Assembly (NCBI RefSeq): GCF_900091495.1
Contig: NZ_LT607413.1
Coordinates: forward strand, 7,145,001-7,209,000
Reading direction: 5' to 3'
DNA length: 64,000 bases
From: Micromonospora echinospora
GTDB taxonomy: Bacteria > Actinomycetota > Actinomycetes > Mycobacteriales > Micromonosporaceae
In this document: in pieces, positions 43,089 to 51,926 of the stretch
Layout of the letters: the number at the start of each line of letters is the position of its first letter
Numbering within the stretch: position 1 is the first letter of the stretch
The notes under the pieces: model-generated
Databases searched by the model: none
The model's input: only the letters and a program-made list of their open reading frames with translations
Told to the model about the DNA's origin: nothing
Translations under genes and position numbers: made by a program

Positions 43089-43817
43089 ATGTCGAGGCGG
43101 ATCACCTGCCAGGTGCGCGATAACTCGCCCGTGACCGAGGTCCGGCTCGCCGGCACCCTCGACGTGGGGACCATGCGGTCCGTGCACGCCGTGCTGCACC
43201 GCTGTCTCACCGCCCAGCCCGACGCGCTCGTCGTCGACCTGGCCGGGGTGACCGTCCGGGACCGGCTGGCGTTGGCCGTCTTCGCCGCCGCCGCCCGCCA
43301 GGCGGCGGGCTGGCCGGCCGTGCCGATGGTGCTCTGCGCCCCACCGCCGGAGGCGGCGACCTGGCTCGCCGAGTCCACCGCCTGCCGGGTGCTGCCGGTC
43401 TGCCGGGACCGGGCCGAGGCCAGCCGGGAGATCGACGCGACCGCCGCGCCCCGCCTGCGGGCCCGGCTCCAGCCGGTGGCGGACGCCTGTCGTCGGGCCC
43501 GGGAGCTGGCCCGGGACGCCTGCGGGCGGTGGAACGTGCCGGAGCTGGTCGGCCCGACCACGCTGGTGCTCAGCGAGCTGGTGGGCAACGTGGTCCGGCA
43601 CGCCGGCACCCCGATGCAGGTCACCCTGACGCTGCGCCGGCCGTACCTGCACGTCGCGGTGGTGGACGGCAGCCGGGCCGCCGCCCGGCCCGCCGACCCG
43701 GACCACTGCGCCGAGGGTGGACGCGGGTTGCTGCTGGTACGGGAGCTCACCCAGCGCTGGGGCAGCTCGCCGGCCGGGGACGGCAAGGTGGTCTGGGCGA
43801 TGCTTCCCGCCATGTAG
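43089..43817 (+). CDS. STAS-HATPase fusion (partner-switching regulator)
   Basis: 242 residues. Residues 1-105 are a STAS domain (anti-sigma-antagonist fold; [18 protein letters not shown]), with RDRLA where a phosphorylatable Asp-Ser is usual. Residues 120-242 are an HATPase_c_2 (RsbW/SpoIIAB-like) domain: N-box E163 and N167 in [20 protein letters not shown] at 191-195 and the G-box GGRGLLLV from 210. It fuses the two normally separate switch partners in one chain. Its SigF-type promoter and the nearby sigma factor suggest a place in that circuit. Confidence 0.82.
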   Translation: MSRRITCQVRDNSPVTEVRLAGTLDVGTMRSVHAVLHRCLTAQPDALVVDLAGVTVRDRLALAVFAAAARQAAGWPAVPMVLCAPPPEAATWLAESTACRVLPVCRDRAEASREIDATAAPRLRARLQPVADACRRARELARDACGRWNVPELVGPTTLVLSELVGNVVRHAGTPMQVTLTLRRPYLHVAVVDGSRAAARPADPDHCAEGGRGLLLVRELTQRWGSSPAGDGKVVWAMLPAM

Positions 43818-43847
43818 CATTACGCCTAATTTTTCCCTTCTCGCCTG

Positions 43848-43872
43848 GTTTTATAAGGGGGGCGACGGGTAG
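43848..43872 (+). promoter_or_regulatory. SigF/SigB-type promoter (ctaD)
   Basis: GTTT, 15 bases, GGGTAG; the -10 ends 43 bases before the ctaD ATG, in a locally AT-rich stretch. Confidence 0.7.
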
Positions 43873-43915
43873 CCACGCCCGTCCTATCCGGCGCGCGGGC
43901 GGGGTGAGAAACGGC

Positions 43916-45922
43916 ATGACCAGATCGACCACCACGGGGCCGGGTCACGACCGGGGACCGGCGATCCTCGCGCCGGCGCGGTTCGGCGGCTATCCGGGGC
44001 CGGTCCGGCCGGCGCTGCCGGGCGGGAAGCTGACCCGCTTCCTCGCCACCACCGACCACAAGCAGATCGGGCTGCTCTACCTGCTCACCTCGTTCGGCTT
44101 CTTCCTGGTCGCCGGGGTGCAGGCCCTGCTCATGCGCGGCGAGCTGGCCCGGCCGGGGATGCAGTTCCTCTCCCCCGAGCAGTACAACCAGCTCTTCACC
44201 GCGCACGGCACGGTCATGCTGCTGCTCTTCGCCACCCCGGCCGCGTTCGGCTTCGGCAACTACCTGGTGCCGATCCAGATCGGGGCGCCGGACGTGTCGT
44301 TCCCCCGGCTGAACGCGCTGGCCTACTGGCTCTTCCTGCTGGGCGGGCTGATGGTCCTCGGCGGCTTCTTCAACCCCGGTGGCGCGGCCGACTTCGGCTG
44401 GACCGCCTACACACCGCTGAGCCGGGTCCAGCACTCCCCCGGGATCGGCGGGAACCTGTGGGTGATCGGCCTGGTGATCTCCGGGCTCGGCACCATCCTC
44501 GGCGCGGTCAACCTGATCGCCACCGTGCTCACCCTGCGCGCCCCGGGCATGACCATGTTCCGGATGCCGATCTTCACCTGGAACATGCTGCTCACCAGCG
44601 TCCTGGTGATCCTGGTCTTCCCCCTGCTGGCCGCCGCCCTGCTCGCGCTCGCCGCCGACCGTCTCCTCGGCGCCCACGTGTACGACCCGGACACCGGTGG
44701 CCCGTTGCTCTGGCAACACCTGTTCTGGTTCTTCGGCCATCCCGAGGTGTACATCATCGCGCTGCCGTTCTTCGGCATCATCACCGAGATCATCCCGGTC
44801 TTCGCCCGCAAGCCCATCTTCGGCTACAAGGGGCTGGTCGGGGCGACCATCGCGATCACCATCCTGTCGATGACCGTCTGGGCGCACCACATGTTCGGCA
44901 CCGGTCAGGTGCTGCTGGCGTTCTTCAGCATCCTGAGCTACCTGATCGCGGTACCCACCGGGGTGAAGTTCTTCAACTGGATCGGCACCCTGTGGAAGGG
45001 ACAGATCACCTTCGAGACGCCGATGCTCTTCGCCGTCGGCTTCCTGGTGACCTTCCTGCTCGGCGGGCTGACCGGGGTGCTGCTGGCCTCCCCGCCGGCC
45101 GACTTCCACCTCACCGACACGTACTTCGTGGTGGCCCACTTCCACTACGTGCTCTTCGGCACGGTGGTCTTCGCGCTCTTCGGCGGCTTCTACTTCTGGT
45201 GGCCGAAGATGACCGGCCGTCTGATGGACGAGCGGCTGGGCAAGGTCCACTTCTGGACGATGTTCATCGGTTTCCACGGCACGTTCCTGGTGCAGCACTG
45301 GCTGGGCGCCGAGGGCTTTCCCCGCCGGTACGCCGACTACCTGCCCACCGACGGCTTCACCACGCTGAACACGGTGTCGACGGTCTCCTCGTTCGTCCTC
45401 GGCATCTCCACCCTGTTCTTCATGTGGAACGCCTGGAAGTCCTGGCGGTACGGGGCGATGGTCACGGTGGACGACCCGTGGGGCTTCGGCAACTCGCTGG
45501 AGTGGGCCACCACCTGCCCGCCCCCGCTGCGCAACTTCGACCGGATGCCCCGGATCCGCTCCGAGCGCCCCGCGTTCGACGCCAAGTACGGTTCGCTCGT
45601 CTCCGACCTCGGCCGCGACCTGCCGCAGCGTTCCACCCGCCCACCGCAGCACCTCCGCGAGGAGCTGCACCACGAACGGCACGTGCCGGAGTCCCCGAGC
45701 GCCGCGGGCGCGCAGGGGGCGCGGGAGGCCGCCGCCTACCACCCGGCGCCGCAGTCCGGCGCCCGACCGGTGGACGTGCCGGACCCGGACGAGGTGCTCC
45801 GGCCCAGCTTCGAGGGGACCGAGGAGCCGGAGAACCCCTTCGGCTCCCAGCAGGGGCCCGACGGCAACGACCGCTGGCAGCACCCGCGCGGCCCCGGCGA
45901 GCACCCGCCGCCGGAGCGCTGA
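43916..45922 (+). CDS. ctaD: Cytochrome c oxidase subunit I, orphan copy
   Basis: 668 residues with the twelve-helix haem-copper oxidase core. Haem a ligands H97 (FTAHGTVM) and H410; CuB ligands H275 with the crosslinked-tyrosine motif HPEVY (275-279) and H324-H325 (WAHHMF); haem a3 ligand H408 (HFHYV). The last 110 residues are a hydrophilic, proline/glutamate-rich extension. It catalyses oxygen reduction with proton pumping, but no ctaC, ctaE or qcr genes are here, so it must use subunits encoded elsewhere and is probably a second copy. The SigF-type promoter suggests induction under stress. Confidence 0.95.
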   Translation: MTRSTTTGPGHDRGPAILAPARFGGYPGPVRPALPGGKLTRFLATTDHKQIGLLYLLTSFGFFLVAGVQALLMRGELARPGMQFLSPEQYNQLFTAHGTVMLLLFATPAAFGFGNYLVPIQIGAPDVSFPRLNALAYWLFLLGGLMVLGGFFNPGGAADFGWTAYTPLSRVQHSPGIGGNLWVIGLVISGLGTILGAVNLIATVLTLRAPGMTMFRMPIFTWNMLLTSVLVILVFPLLAAALLALAADRLLGAHVYDPDTGGPLLWQHLFWFFGHPEVYIIALPFFGIITEIIPVFARKPIFGYKGLVGATIAITILSMTVWAHHMFGTGQVLLAFFSILSYLIAVPTGVKFFNWIGTLWKGQITFETPMLFAVGFLVTFLLGGLTGVLLASPPADFHLTDTYFVVAHFHYVLFGTVVFALFGGFYFWWPKMTGRLMDERLGKVHFWTMFIGFHGTFLVQHWLGAEGFPRRYADYLPTDGFTTLNTVSTVSSFVLGISTLFFMWNAWKSWRYGAMVTVDDPWGFGNSLEWATTCPPPLRNFDRMPRIRSERPAFDAKYGSLVSDLGRDLPQRSTRPPQHLREELHHERHVPESPSAAGAQGAREAAAYHPAPQSGARPVDVPDPDEVLRPSFEGTEEPENPFGSQQGPDGNDRWQHPRGPGEHPPPER

Positions 45923-45958
45923 CCCGGCGGGGCCCCGATCCCGGCCAGCACACACACG

Positions 45959-45990
45959 ACGGCCGCGCCGCCGGTCAGCGGCGCGGCCGT
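45959..45990. terminator. Bidirectional terminator between ctaD and sigma gene
   Basis: ACGGCCGCGCCGC and GCGGCGCGGCCGT form a perfect 13-pair stem with a six-base loop, 36 bases past the ctaD stop and 23 past the sigma-factor stop on the other strand. Confidence 0.7.
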
Positions 45991-46028
45991 CGGTCAGCGG
46001 CGCGGCCGTCGGTCAGCGGCGCGGCGCG
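45973..46028. repeat. 19-base tandem repeat over a gene end
   Basis: GGTCAGCGGCGCGGCCGTC occurs at 45973 and 45992 and, in part, at 46011. The third unit contains the stop codon of the sigma-factor gene; the first unit overlaps the right arm of the terminator. Confidence 0.75.
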
Positions 46029-47155
46029 ACGGCGGGCGCGAGACCGGCGGCGGTGAGCGAACGCCGTACCGCCGGCTGCGCCCCGGTGAGGCGCAGCGGC
46101 ACCCCGCTGCGCTCGGCGGCGTCCCGCCCGGCCATCAGCGCGGCGACGCCACCGGCGTCGAATCCACCCGCGCCGTCCAGGTCGACCACCACCTCGCGGG
46201 GCTGGCCGGTCAGCGCCCCCAGCACGGCCCGACGCAGCTGGTCCGCGCCGTCCCGGTCCACCTCGCCGCCGACCTCCACCACCACCCGGTCACCGGCGTG
46301 CCGCACCGCGATCCGGGCCCGTCCGCTCTCCGCCTCCGCGCCGTTCTGCCACGGTGGCGGGGCGTCCGCGAGCATCGCCTGGCGCAGCCAGGTCAACGCG
46401 CGGGAGAGCAGGCGGGAGACGTGCATCTGGGAGATGCCGAACCGCGCGGCGATCTCGGCCTGGGTCTGGTTGCCGTAGAAGCGCATCGCCAGGATCCGCC
46501 GCTCCCGCCAGGGCAGCCGGTGCAGCAGACCGCTGACGGTGACCCGGTCGTCGACCGACTCCAGCGCGTTGTCCGACTCCCCCACCAGGTCGCCGAACTC
46601 CGCCGAGCTCTCCCCGCCCACCGGCGCGTTCAGCGAGGCGGGGCTGTAGCCGGCCGCCGACTCCAGCGCGGCGAGGATCTCCTCCTGCGGGGTCTCCAAC
46701 CGCTCGGCCAGCTCCGCCACCGTCGGCGTACGGGACAGTTCGCTGGTCAGGGCGGCGGTCGCCTGGCCGACCTCGAGGATCAGGTCGCGCAACCGGCGGG
46801 GCACGTGCACCCCCCACGTACGGTCCCGGAAGTGCCGTTTGATCTCTCCCACGATGGTGATGGCCGCGTACGCGGTGAACGAACCGCGCTCCGGGTCGTA
46901 CCGGTCGACGGCGTTGACCAGCCCCAGCCGGGCGACCTGTTCCAGGTCCTCCAACGGCTCACCCCGCCCCCGGTACCGCCGGGCCAGCCGGCCGGCGAAC
47001 GGCAGGGCGAAGCGGACCAGGTCGTCCCGGGCTTCCTGCCGCCGTTCGGGCGGAAGGCCCTCGATACGCGCCGCGTAGGCCAACGCCGCCGCGTCGAGGT
47101 CCTCCAGACCCCGGTCGGTCGGTGACGGGGTGGTTGTCGTGGGCTGTCCGAACAT
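46013..47155 (-). CDS. SigB/SigF-class sigma factor fused to STAS domain
   Basis: 380 residues. Sigma region 2 (about 45-115: DLEQVARLGLVNAVDRYDPE), region 3 (about 115-190) and region 4 (about 205-260; TQAEIAARFGISQMHVSRLL) are those of SigB/F/G stress sigma factors. Residues 279-377 are an extra STAS domain (IAVRHAGDRVVVEVGGEVDR) in which the usual Asp-Ser-Ser-Gly switch reads DAGG at 333-336, so it cannot be phosphorylated there. It probably reads the GTTT-N15/16-GGGTA promoters of this window. GGGAGG precedes the ATG. No such promoter is seen before its own gene. Confidence 0.88.
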   Translation of the reverse strand: MFGQPTTTTPSPTDRGLEDLDAAALAYAARIEGLPPERRQEARDDLVRFALPFAGRLARRYRGRGEPLEDLEQVARLGLVNAVDRYDPERGSFTAYAAITIVGEIKRHFRDRTWGVHVPRRLRDLILEVGQATAALTSELSRTPTVAELAERLETPQEEILAALESAAGYSPASLNAPVGGESSAEFGDLVGESDNALESVDDRVTVSGLLHRLPWRERRILAMRFYGNQTQAEIAARFGISQMHVSRLLSRALTWLRQAMLADAPPPWQNGAEAESGRARIAVRHAGDRVVVEVGGEVDRDGADQLRRAVLGALTGQPREVVVDLDGAGGFDAGGVAALMAGRDAAERSGVPLRLTGAQPAVRRSLTAAGLAPAVAPRR

Positions 47156-47473
47156 CCGCGCCTCCCTCGGGAAGGTCCCCGCCCCGTCCGCACGCCGGTG
47201 ACCGGCGCGACGAGGCGCCGCACCGGGTGCGGTAAGGGCGGAAGGTAGGAATGCCGACGGGCGACAACAGCATGCCGCGCGGCCGGGCCGTCGCAGCCAG
47301 CGGTGTTCCCGCTCTCTAGGTACTCAACCACGGGACCACCGGGTCACGAGGATGTTTCGGCAGGCTGGCCCGCCGGGTCGTACGCCCGGGCGACGGCCGG
47401 CACCGGCGCGGCGTGGTGGACGTGGCCACCGGCGACCCGCGGGACGCGGGAGGTGGGCGGGACCTACGGGCGG
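47156..47473. other. Gene-free stretch upstream of sigma factor
   Basis: 318 bases between the sigma start and the stop of the unknown 479-residue gene. No supported gene, tRNA or clear promoter box. The part nearest the sigma gene, around GCTCTCTAGGTACTCAACC, is less GC-rich and may hold its promoter. Confidence 0.4.
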
Positions 47474-48913
47474 TCAGCCCACCAGCAGACCCTGGGCGGC
47501 ACCGCCGTCGCGCAGCGCGGCCAGCGCCGCGTCCACCGCCAGCGGCGGCGGGACCGGCAGGTCGTACGGCTGGTTGCGGAGCACCTCGGTGGCCCGGCGG
47601 GTGGGCACCGAGGTGACCGGGTAGCCGCGCGCGGCGGTGCGGTCCAGGGCCCGGCGACGGCGGCCGAACGCGGCGACCGCGAGCCACTGGGGCAACCCGG
47701 CCAGCGCCGGCGACGGCACGCCCGGTGGTTCCGGCAGGACGTCCACCGAGGTGAACGGCTCGCTGCCGGCCAGCCACCACTCGGCGGCGGCGACGCTGCG
47801 CCGGGTGGCGTTCTCGCACCAGTACGGCACCAGCCCGGCCCGGACCACCTGCCAGGGGTCGAGCAGCCGGCCGCACTCCACCACCAGCCGGTTCCCGGTC
47901 TTGCCGGCGCCGCGCAGCCACCCCCGGTACAGGTCGGCGGTCGCCGCGCTGAGCACCTCGGGCTGCGGGAAGAGCACCCGGTGCAGCCGGTGACCCCGAC
48001 GGCCGGTCCACTCCCGCGCCCCGAGTTCGAATCCGGCCTCGACGCTGTTCTCGGCCAACGCCCGCGCGGAGGACACGTCCGGCGGGTCCCAGCGGGACCG
48101 GTCACCACCGGCGGAGCGGAGCACCTGACGCAGCGCCGGACTGTCCGGGTGGAAGTCCACCGGGTCGAGGCCACTGGCCGGGCAGCCCACCTGGAAGCTG
48201 TGCCCACGGCCGTCGTCGCGGACCGGCCAGGTGCGGGCGTCGCGCAGCAGCAGCACGGACGCGTCCGGCGCGAGCCGGGCGGCCAGGAACCGGGCGTACG
48301 CGCGGGGCAGGCGCTGCCAGCGCACCCCGAGCGTCACCGTCGCCCCGGCCAGCGCGCCCCGGCTGGCCGGGCAGTGGACCTGGCGGACGTGGACGTCGGT
48401 GTTGCCGCTCAGCAGCCGACCGGCCAGCGCCGCGCCGTGGTCATGGGCCGCCCGGGGATGGTCGACCGCGCCGTCGGTCCAGCGGACGGTCATCTCGAAG
48501 CCGGCGGGTAGCCACGGCACGCCGAGCGCGACCGCGAGGTGCACGGCCGCGCCGTGCGCCGAACCGAGCACCGCGCCCGGGTACCGCCGGCGGGGGTACT
48601 GCTCGACGAACCAGCGGGCCACCCGTTCGGCGTCCACCGTGGCGGCCTGCTCCACCGGCAGCGCCACCCGACCGGCGGTCCGGGCGACGGCCGCCCGGCG
48701 CACCGGTTCCGGCGCACCGGGAAACCGCGCCAGGGAGGGTGGGTGACCGAGGTCGGCGCAGTCCGCCCCGCGCAGCGCCCGGGCGGCGGCGGCCACCAGG
48801 ACCCGGGCGGTGCTGCCCGCCGCCACCACCCGTTCACCGGCCGGGCCGGCGCCGTCAGCCGGCACCCCGGTCCGCGTCCCGCGTCCCGGCCCGACCGTCC
48901 CTCGTTCGCTCAC
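47474..48913 (-). CDS. Unknown 479-residue protein
   Basis: I do not recognise a family. The protein is cytosolic in appearance, alanine and arginine rich, with histidine-containing stretches (DHPRAAHDHG, VHVRQVHCPASRG) and paired aromatic motifs near the C-terminal half (YRGWLRGAGKTG, VPYWCENATRR). No P-loop or other catalytic signature is certain. The GTG at 48913 is chosen because the sequence upstream to 49030 is low-complexity and a GTTT-N15-GGGAAG promoter-like element lies just before it. Confidence 0.6.
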   Translation of the reverse strand: MSERGTVGPGRGTRTGVPADGAGPAGERVVAAGSTARVLVAAAARALRGADCADLGHPPSLARFPGAPEPVRRAAVARTAGRVALPVEQAATVDAERVARWFVEQYPRRRYPGAVLGSAHGAAVHLAVALGVPWLPAGFEMTVRWTDGAVDHPRAAHDHGAALAGRLLSGNTDVHVRQVHCPASRGALAGATVTLGVRWQRLPRAYARFLAARLAPDASVLLLRDARTWPVRDDGRGHSFQVGCPASGLDPVDFHPDSPALRQVLRSAGGDRSRWDPPDVSSARALAENSVEAGFELGAREWTGRRGHRLHRVLFPQPEVLSAATADLYRGWLRGAGKTGNRLVVECGRLLDPWQVVRAGLVPYWCENATRRSVAAAEWWLAGSEPFTSVDVLPEPPGVPSPALAGLPQWLAVAAFGRRRRALDRTAARGYPVTSVPTRRATEVLRNQPYDLPVPPPLAVDAALAALRDGGAAQGLLVG

Positions 48914-48925
48914 CACGCGGCCCGG

Positions 48926-48950
48926 CTTCCCGTCCGGATGGGGTTCAAAC
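48926..48950 (-). promoter_or_regulatory. Variant SigF-like promoter (unknown gene)
   Basis: Minus strand GTTT, 15 bases, GGGAAG (one base off GGGTAG), 13 bases before the GTG at 48913; a leader of only about five bases would result. Confidence 0.3.
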
Positions 48951-49097
48951 GGGGCGTCCGCCACCGGGCGGGGGGATTCAGCGGGTGCTGGCCCTTCGGT
49001 GGTCACCGCCCCCGGACGGGCCCGGCGCACCCGCCGTCCCCGACGGTTCCCTCGTCGGGCTGGTCGGCGACCGGGCTGCTCCGGGCCGGTTCCGACG

Positions 49098-49122
49098 GTT
49101 TCGGGCCGTACGGGGCGGGCAT
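49098..49122 (+). promoter_or_regulatory. Variant SigF-like promoter (CDGSH gene)
   Basis: GTTT, 15 bases, GGGCAT, ten bases before the ATG. The same GGGCAT variant and spacing precede the iron-redox gene on the other side. Confidence 0.4.
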
Positions 49123-49131
49123 CCCCGTGCC

Positions 49132-49347
49132 ATGGCCGATGACCCGACCACCGCTGCGGCGGGCGCCACCATCACCGCCTACCCGGACGGGCCGCTGCTG
49201 GTGCGGGGCGACTTCGTCCTGGTCACCCCCGAGGGGCGCACCATCGAGACACGGCGGGGGACGGTGGCGCTGTGCCGGTGCGGGCGATCGGCGTTGAAAC
49301 CGTTCTGCGACGGCACGCACAAGATGGTCGGCTTCCGCACCGACTGA
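49132..49347 (+). CDS. CDGSH iron-sulfur domain protein
   Basis: 71 residues. The zinc-finger CDGSH signature is complete: CRCGRSALKPFCDGTH (C-x-C-x2-S-x3-P-x-C-D-G-T-H) gives three cysteines and one histidine for a redox-active, pH-labile 2Fe-2S cluster. Soluble, no membrane anchor. It points at the iron-containing redox enzyme gene, from which it is separated by palindromic element C. The two are commonly linked in actinobacteria and probably work in iron or redox handling. Confidence 0.9.
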   Translation: MADDPTTAAAGATITAYPDGPLLVRGDFVLVTPEGRTIETRRGTVALCRCGRSALKPFCDGTHKMVGFRTD

Positions 49348-49360
49348 GCGCCCCGGGTGG

Positions 49361-49420
49361 GGTGGTAGCAGGGGCCCCCTGTTACCGCTTTTTGCGGAGC
49401 AGGGGTCCCCTGCTACCACC
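49361..49420. repeat. Dispersed ~60-base palindromic element, copy C
   Basis: GGTGGTAGCAGGGGCCCC then TGTTACCGCTTTTTGCGGAG then CAGGGGTCCCCTGCTACCACC. It lies between the convergent CDGSH and iron-redox genes, where it can end both transcripts. Confidence 0.8.
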
Positions 49421-49458
49421 CGGGCGGCGGGTGGGCGGACGGTCAGGTGGGCGGGTGG

Positions 49459-50499
49459 TCAGGCGGCCAGCGGCACCGCGGCCGACGTCGGGCGCAGCGA
49501 GCTGCGGCCGGCTGCCCACCTGGTGAGCAGGTGGGTGGCGAAGAGCCGGTCCACGGCCAGGCAGGCCGCCGCGCCGAAGAGCACGTCACCGGTGCGGGCC
49601 GGCTCGGCGCGGGCCAGCCCGGCGCAGAGGTCGTACGCGGCGATCTGCTCGTGCACCGCGTCGGCCTCGACGTGTTCGTCGTAGAAGCGGGTGGCCACCT
49701 CGTCGAAGCCGAGCCGGCGCAGCCCGTTGCCGTACCGGCGGTTCGGCAGCGACGAGGTCATCTCGAAGGCGGCGAGATGTCCGACCAGCGCACCGCGCAA
49801 CCGACGGTGCAGTCCGAACAGGGAGATCACGTTGGTGGTCGCCAGGGTCACCCCGGGCACCGCGTCGAGGTGGGCGGCGTACCCGGTGTCCAGGCCGAGC
49901 CGGTCCAGGGTGAGCCGGAACAGTTCGGCGTGCATGCGCTCCGGCCGGCCGCCACCGTACTCGTCGGCCTGGATCTCCACCAGCGCGGCCTTGACCGCAC
50001 CGCCCAGCCGGGGGATCGCCCAGGAGTGCGGATCGGCCTCCTTGAGGTGGTAGATCGAGCGGTGCGTGACGAACTCCCGGAACTGTGCCAGGGTGGCCCG
50101 CCGGTGCAGGGTGGCGACCAGCGACGGGCCGTCGTCGGCCTGGACCAGCGCGGCCAGCGCCGCCGGCAGGTCGGCCGGATCCGTCGCCGGCAGCGGCCCG
50201 ACCAGGCGGCGCAGCGCGGCCTCGAACCGTCGTTCGAGGCGGGCGCGCAGGGCCAGCAGCGACGGCTGCCACTCCCACTCCTCGTCCACCCCGGCCCAGC
50301 CCCGGTAGTGCAGCTCGTAGCAGAGGAACAGGGCCAGTTGCAGGTCCTCGTCAGTGAGCGGGTCGTCCGGGTCGCAGTCGAGGTGCGCCGGAACGTCGTG
50401 CGGCGGTTCCCGCCACGCGGCGACCAGGGCGGCCGAGACCGGGCCGCGTGGCTCGGGCAGCGGCGCGGGGCCGTGTGCGCGGGCGGCGGGGTCGGACAT
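49459..50499 (-). CDS. Iron-containing redox enzyme family protein
   Basis: 346 residues of the haem-oxygenase-like, all-helical (TENA/HO-fold) iron-containing redox family. Metal-ligand candidates: ELHYRG, HRSIYHLKEADPH, EIQADEYGGG and FYDEHVEADAVHE, the last two matching the Ex..H..Ex..DxxH patterns of di-iron HO-fold oxygenases. Reaction unknown. GGGAGG precedes the ATG. A GTTT-N15-GGGCAT element lies upstream, the same variant as for the CDGSH gene. Confidence 0.88.
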   Translation of the reverse strand: MSDPAARAHGPAPLPEPRGPVSAALVAAWREPPHDVPAHLDCDPDDPLTDEDLQLALFLCYELHYRGWAGVDEEWEWQPSLLALRARLERRFEAALRRLVGPLPATDPADLPAALAALVQADDGPSLVATLHRRATLAQFREFVTHRSIYHLKEADPHSWAIPRLGGAVKAALVEIQADEYGGGRPERMHAELFRLTLDRLGLDTGYAAHLDAVPGVTLATTNVISLFGLHRRLRGALVGHLAAFEMTSSLPNRRYGNGLRRLGFDEVATRFYDEHVEADAVHEQIAAYDLCAGLARAEPARTGDVLFGAAACLAVDRLFATHLLTRWAAGRSSLRPTSAAVPLAA

Positions 50500-50527
50500 G
50501 GCGCCTCCCTGGTCGACTGCGCGGTAG

Positions 50528-50552
50528 ATGCCCCGGCCGCTGCGGCCTAAAC
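50528..50552 (-). promoter_or_regulatory. Variant SigF-like promoter (iron-redox gene)
   Basis: Minus strand GTTT, 15 bases, GGGCAT; the -10 ends 28 bases before the ATG at 50499. Confidence 0.45.
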
Positions 50553-50647
50553 GGTGCCCCGGCCGCGACGTGCCCGCCCGACTCCGCCCGGTGCGTCAGC
50601 TCCGCCCGGCGCGTCGGCCCGGGCCCGCCCGGCCGGTGGCGGGGCGG

Positions 50648-51772
50648 TCAGGCCCCACCGCGTCCCGGCGTGCCGGCGTCGGTGTAGCGCAGCACCGCGC
50701 CGACGCCGTCAGTCAGCCCGGGGGCCTCCTCCGGTCCCAGCACGGTCACCGCCGCGTCGGTGCCGACCAGTGCCCGCACCAGGGCCGCGTCGGCGCGTAC
50801 CCGCTGGGGGTCGTCGACGGCCATGGCGGTGAGCTGCCCCGGGTCGGTGGCGATCTCGGTCGGTTCCGAGCCGATCCAGAGTTCCTCCGTGGAGGACGGG
50901 TCGTCCACGATCAGCATGGTGTCGACCTGGTTGCGTTGGAGCGCGCCGACCACCGCGTCCAGACCCGCGCCGACGTCCTCCTGCACGCCGAACCGGTCCA
51001 GCGTCTCCTGGATCCGTCGGTCGGCCACCTCGGCGACGGCCTGCACGGTGACGTCCTCCATGGCCGTTGGGTCCGCGCCCCCGGCCCGCTTGCCGGCGTC
51101 GGTGCGGATCAGCCGGTCCTGCCAGCGTGGGGGCAGCTGCGCGGCGATCACCCCGGTGGCCCGGACGTCCCCGGCGAGGACCACCACCTCCGCGCCGACC
51201 CGCTCGGCCAGCGTGACCGTGGCCGCCGCCGCGTCGCCCGCGTTGTGGTGCCAGGCCTCGGTGGCCGCGCGCTGGTAACGGGACTGGGACCAGCCGCCGG
51301 GCTTCACCCGCCGGAGCTGGTGGCTCTCCCGGCCCCGGACGTGGGCCCGACGCGGCACCCCACCGGCGCTGACCGCCACCGCGTCGGCGCCGGTCCGGTC
51401 GGCCAGCACCCGGACCCAGGCGACCTGCTCACCCCGCTGGGCGACCAGCGGCATGGTGTGCGGCAGCGGACCGTACGCGGCCAGGTCCCGGATCGGCGGC
51501 GCGTGGAGGTACTCGGTGAGCGCGACCCGGCCCCGGCGGGCGAAGAGGGCCAGTCCGTAGTCCCCGGGCAGCGGGGCGTGGCCCCGCACCATCCGGTCCA
51601 GTGCCGCGACGGTGTCCGGGTCCGCCCCCTGTTCGGCGAGGCGGCCCGCCAGGTCCCGCCACCGCAGGTCCAGGGCGGGACGTGCGTCCTGGGTGTCCCG
51701 GGAGGCGTCCAGGTAGACCGAACACCACGGTCCGGGATGCTCGTAGAGCGGGCGCAGGAAGGACAACTCCAT
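50648..51772 (-). CDS. Rv2629/Vms1-like (baeRF-type) release-factor-fold protein
   Basis: 374 residues resembling mycobacterial Rv2629, in the release-factor-1-like superfamily that includes Vms1/Ankzf1 peptidyl-tRNA hydrolases and bacterial baeRF proteins. Landmarks: PWCSVYLDASRDTQDARPAL, GVPRRAHVRGRESHQ, WSQSRYQRAATEAWHHNAGD and VLAGDVRATGVIAAQLP. A role at stalled or hibernating ribosomes under stress is inferred. A GGGTAA with a poor -35 lies upstream. Confidence 0.82.
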   Translation of the reverse strand: MELSFLRPLYEHPGPWCSVYLDASRDTQDARPALDLRWRDLAGRLAEQGADPDTVAALDRMVRGHAPLPGDYGLALFARRGRVALTEYLHAPPIRDLAAYGPLPHTMPLVAQRGEQVAWVRVLADRTGADAVAVSAGGVPRRAHVRGRESHQLRRVKPGGWSQSRYQRAATEAWHHNAGDAAAATVTLAERVGAEVVVLAGDVRATGVIAAQLPPRWQDRLIRTDAGKRAGGADPTAMEDVTVQAVAEVADRRIQETLDRFGVQEDVGAGLDAVVGALQRNQVDTMLIVDDPSSTEELWIGSEPTEIATDPGQLTAMAVDDPQRVRADAALVRALVGTDAAVTVLGPEEAPGLTDGVGAVLRYTDAGTPGRGGA

Positions 51773-51926
51773 GCTCGACCCCTTTCCGGCTCGGCCCCGC
51801 GCTTACCCGCACCGATGCGGTTGTCACCTGACCCCGCCGTCCGGCGCGGGACGCGCCGTGATCACGTTCACTCACGTCGTTCAACCCACCCGACCGATAC
51901 CATCGGTGCACAGAACAGGACTTACG

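Noticed and set aside
43826..45955. 709-codon minus-strand frame opposite ctaD
   Set aside because: ctaD is certain from its metal ligands; the opposite frame has shadow composition and no domain.
51773..51830. SigF-type promoter before the Rv2629/Vms1-like gene
   Set aside because: GGGTAA is present but the -35 reads GGTG, so the match is too weak to list.
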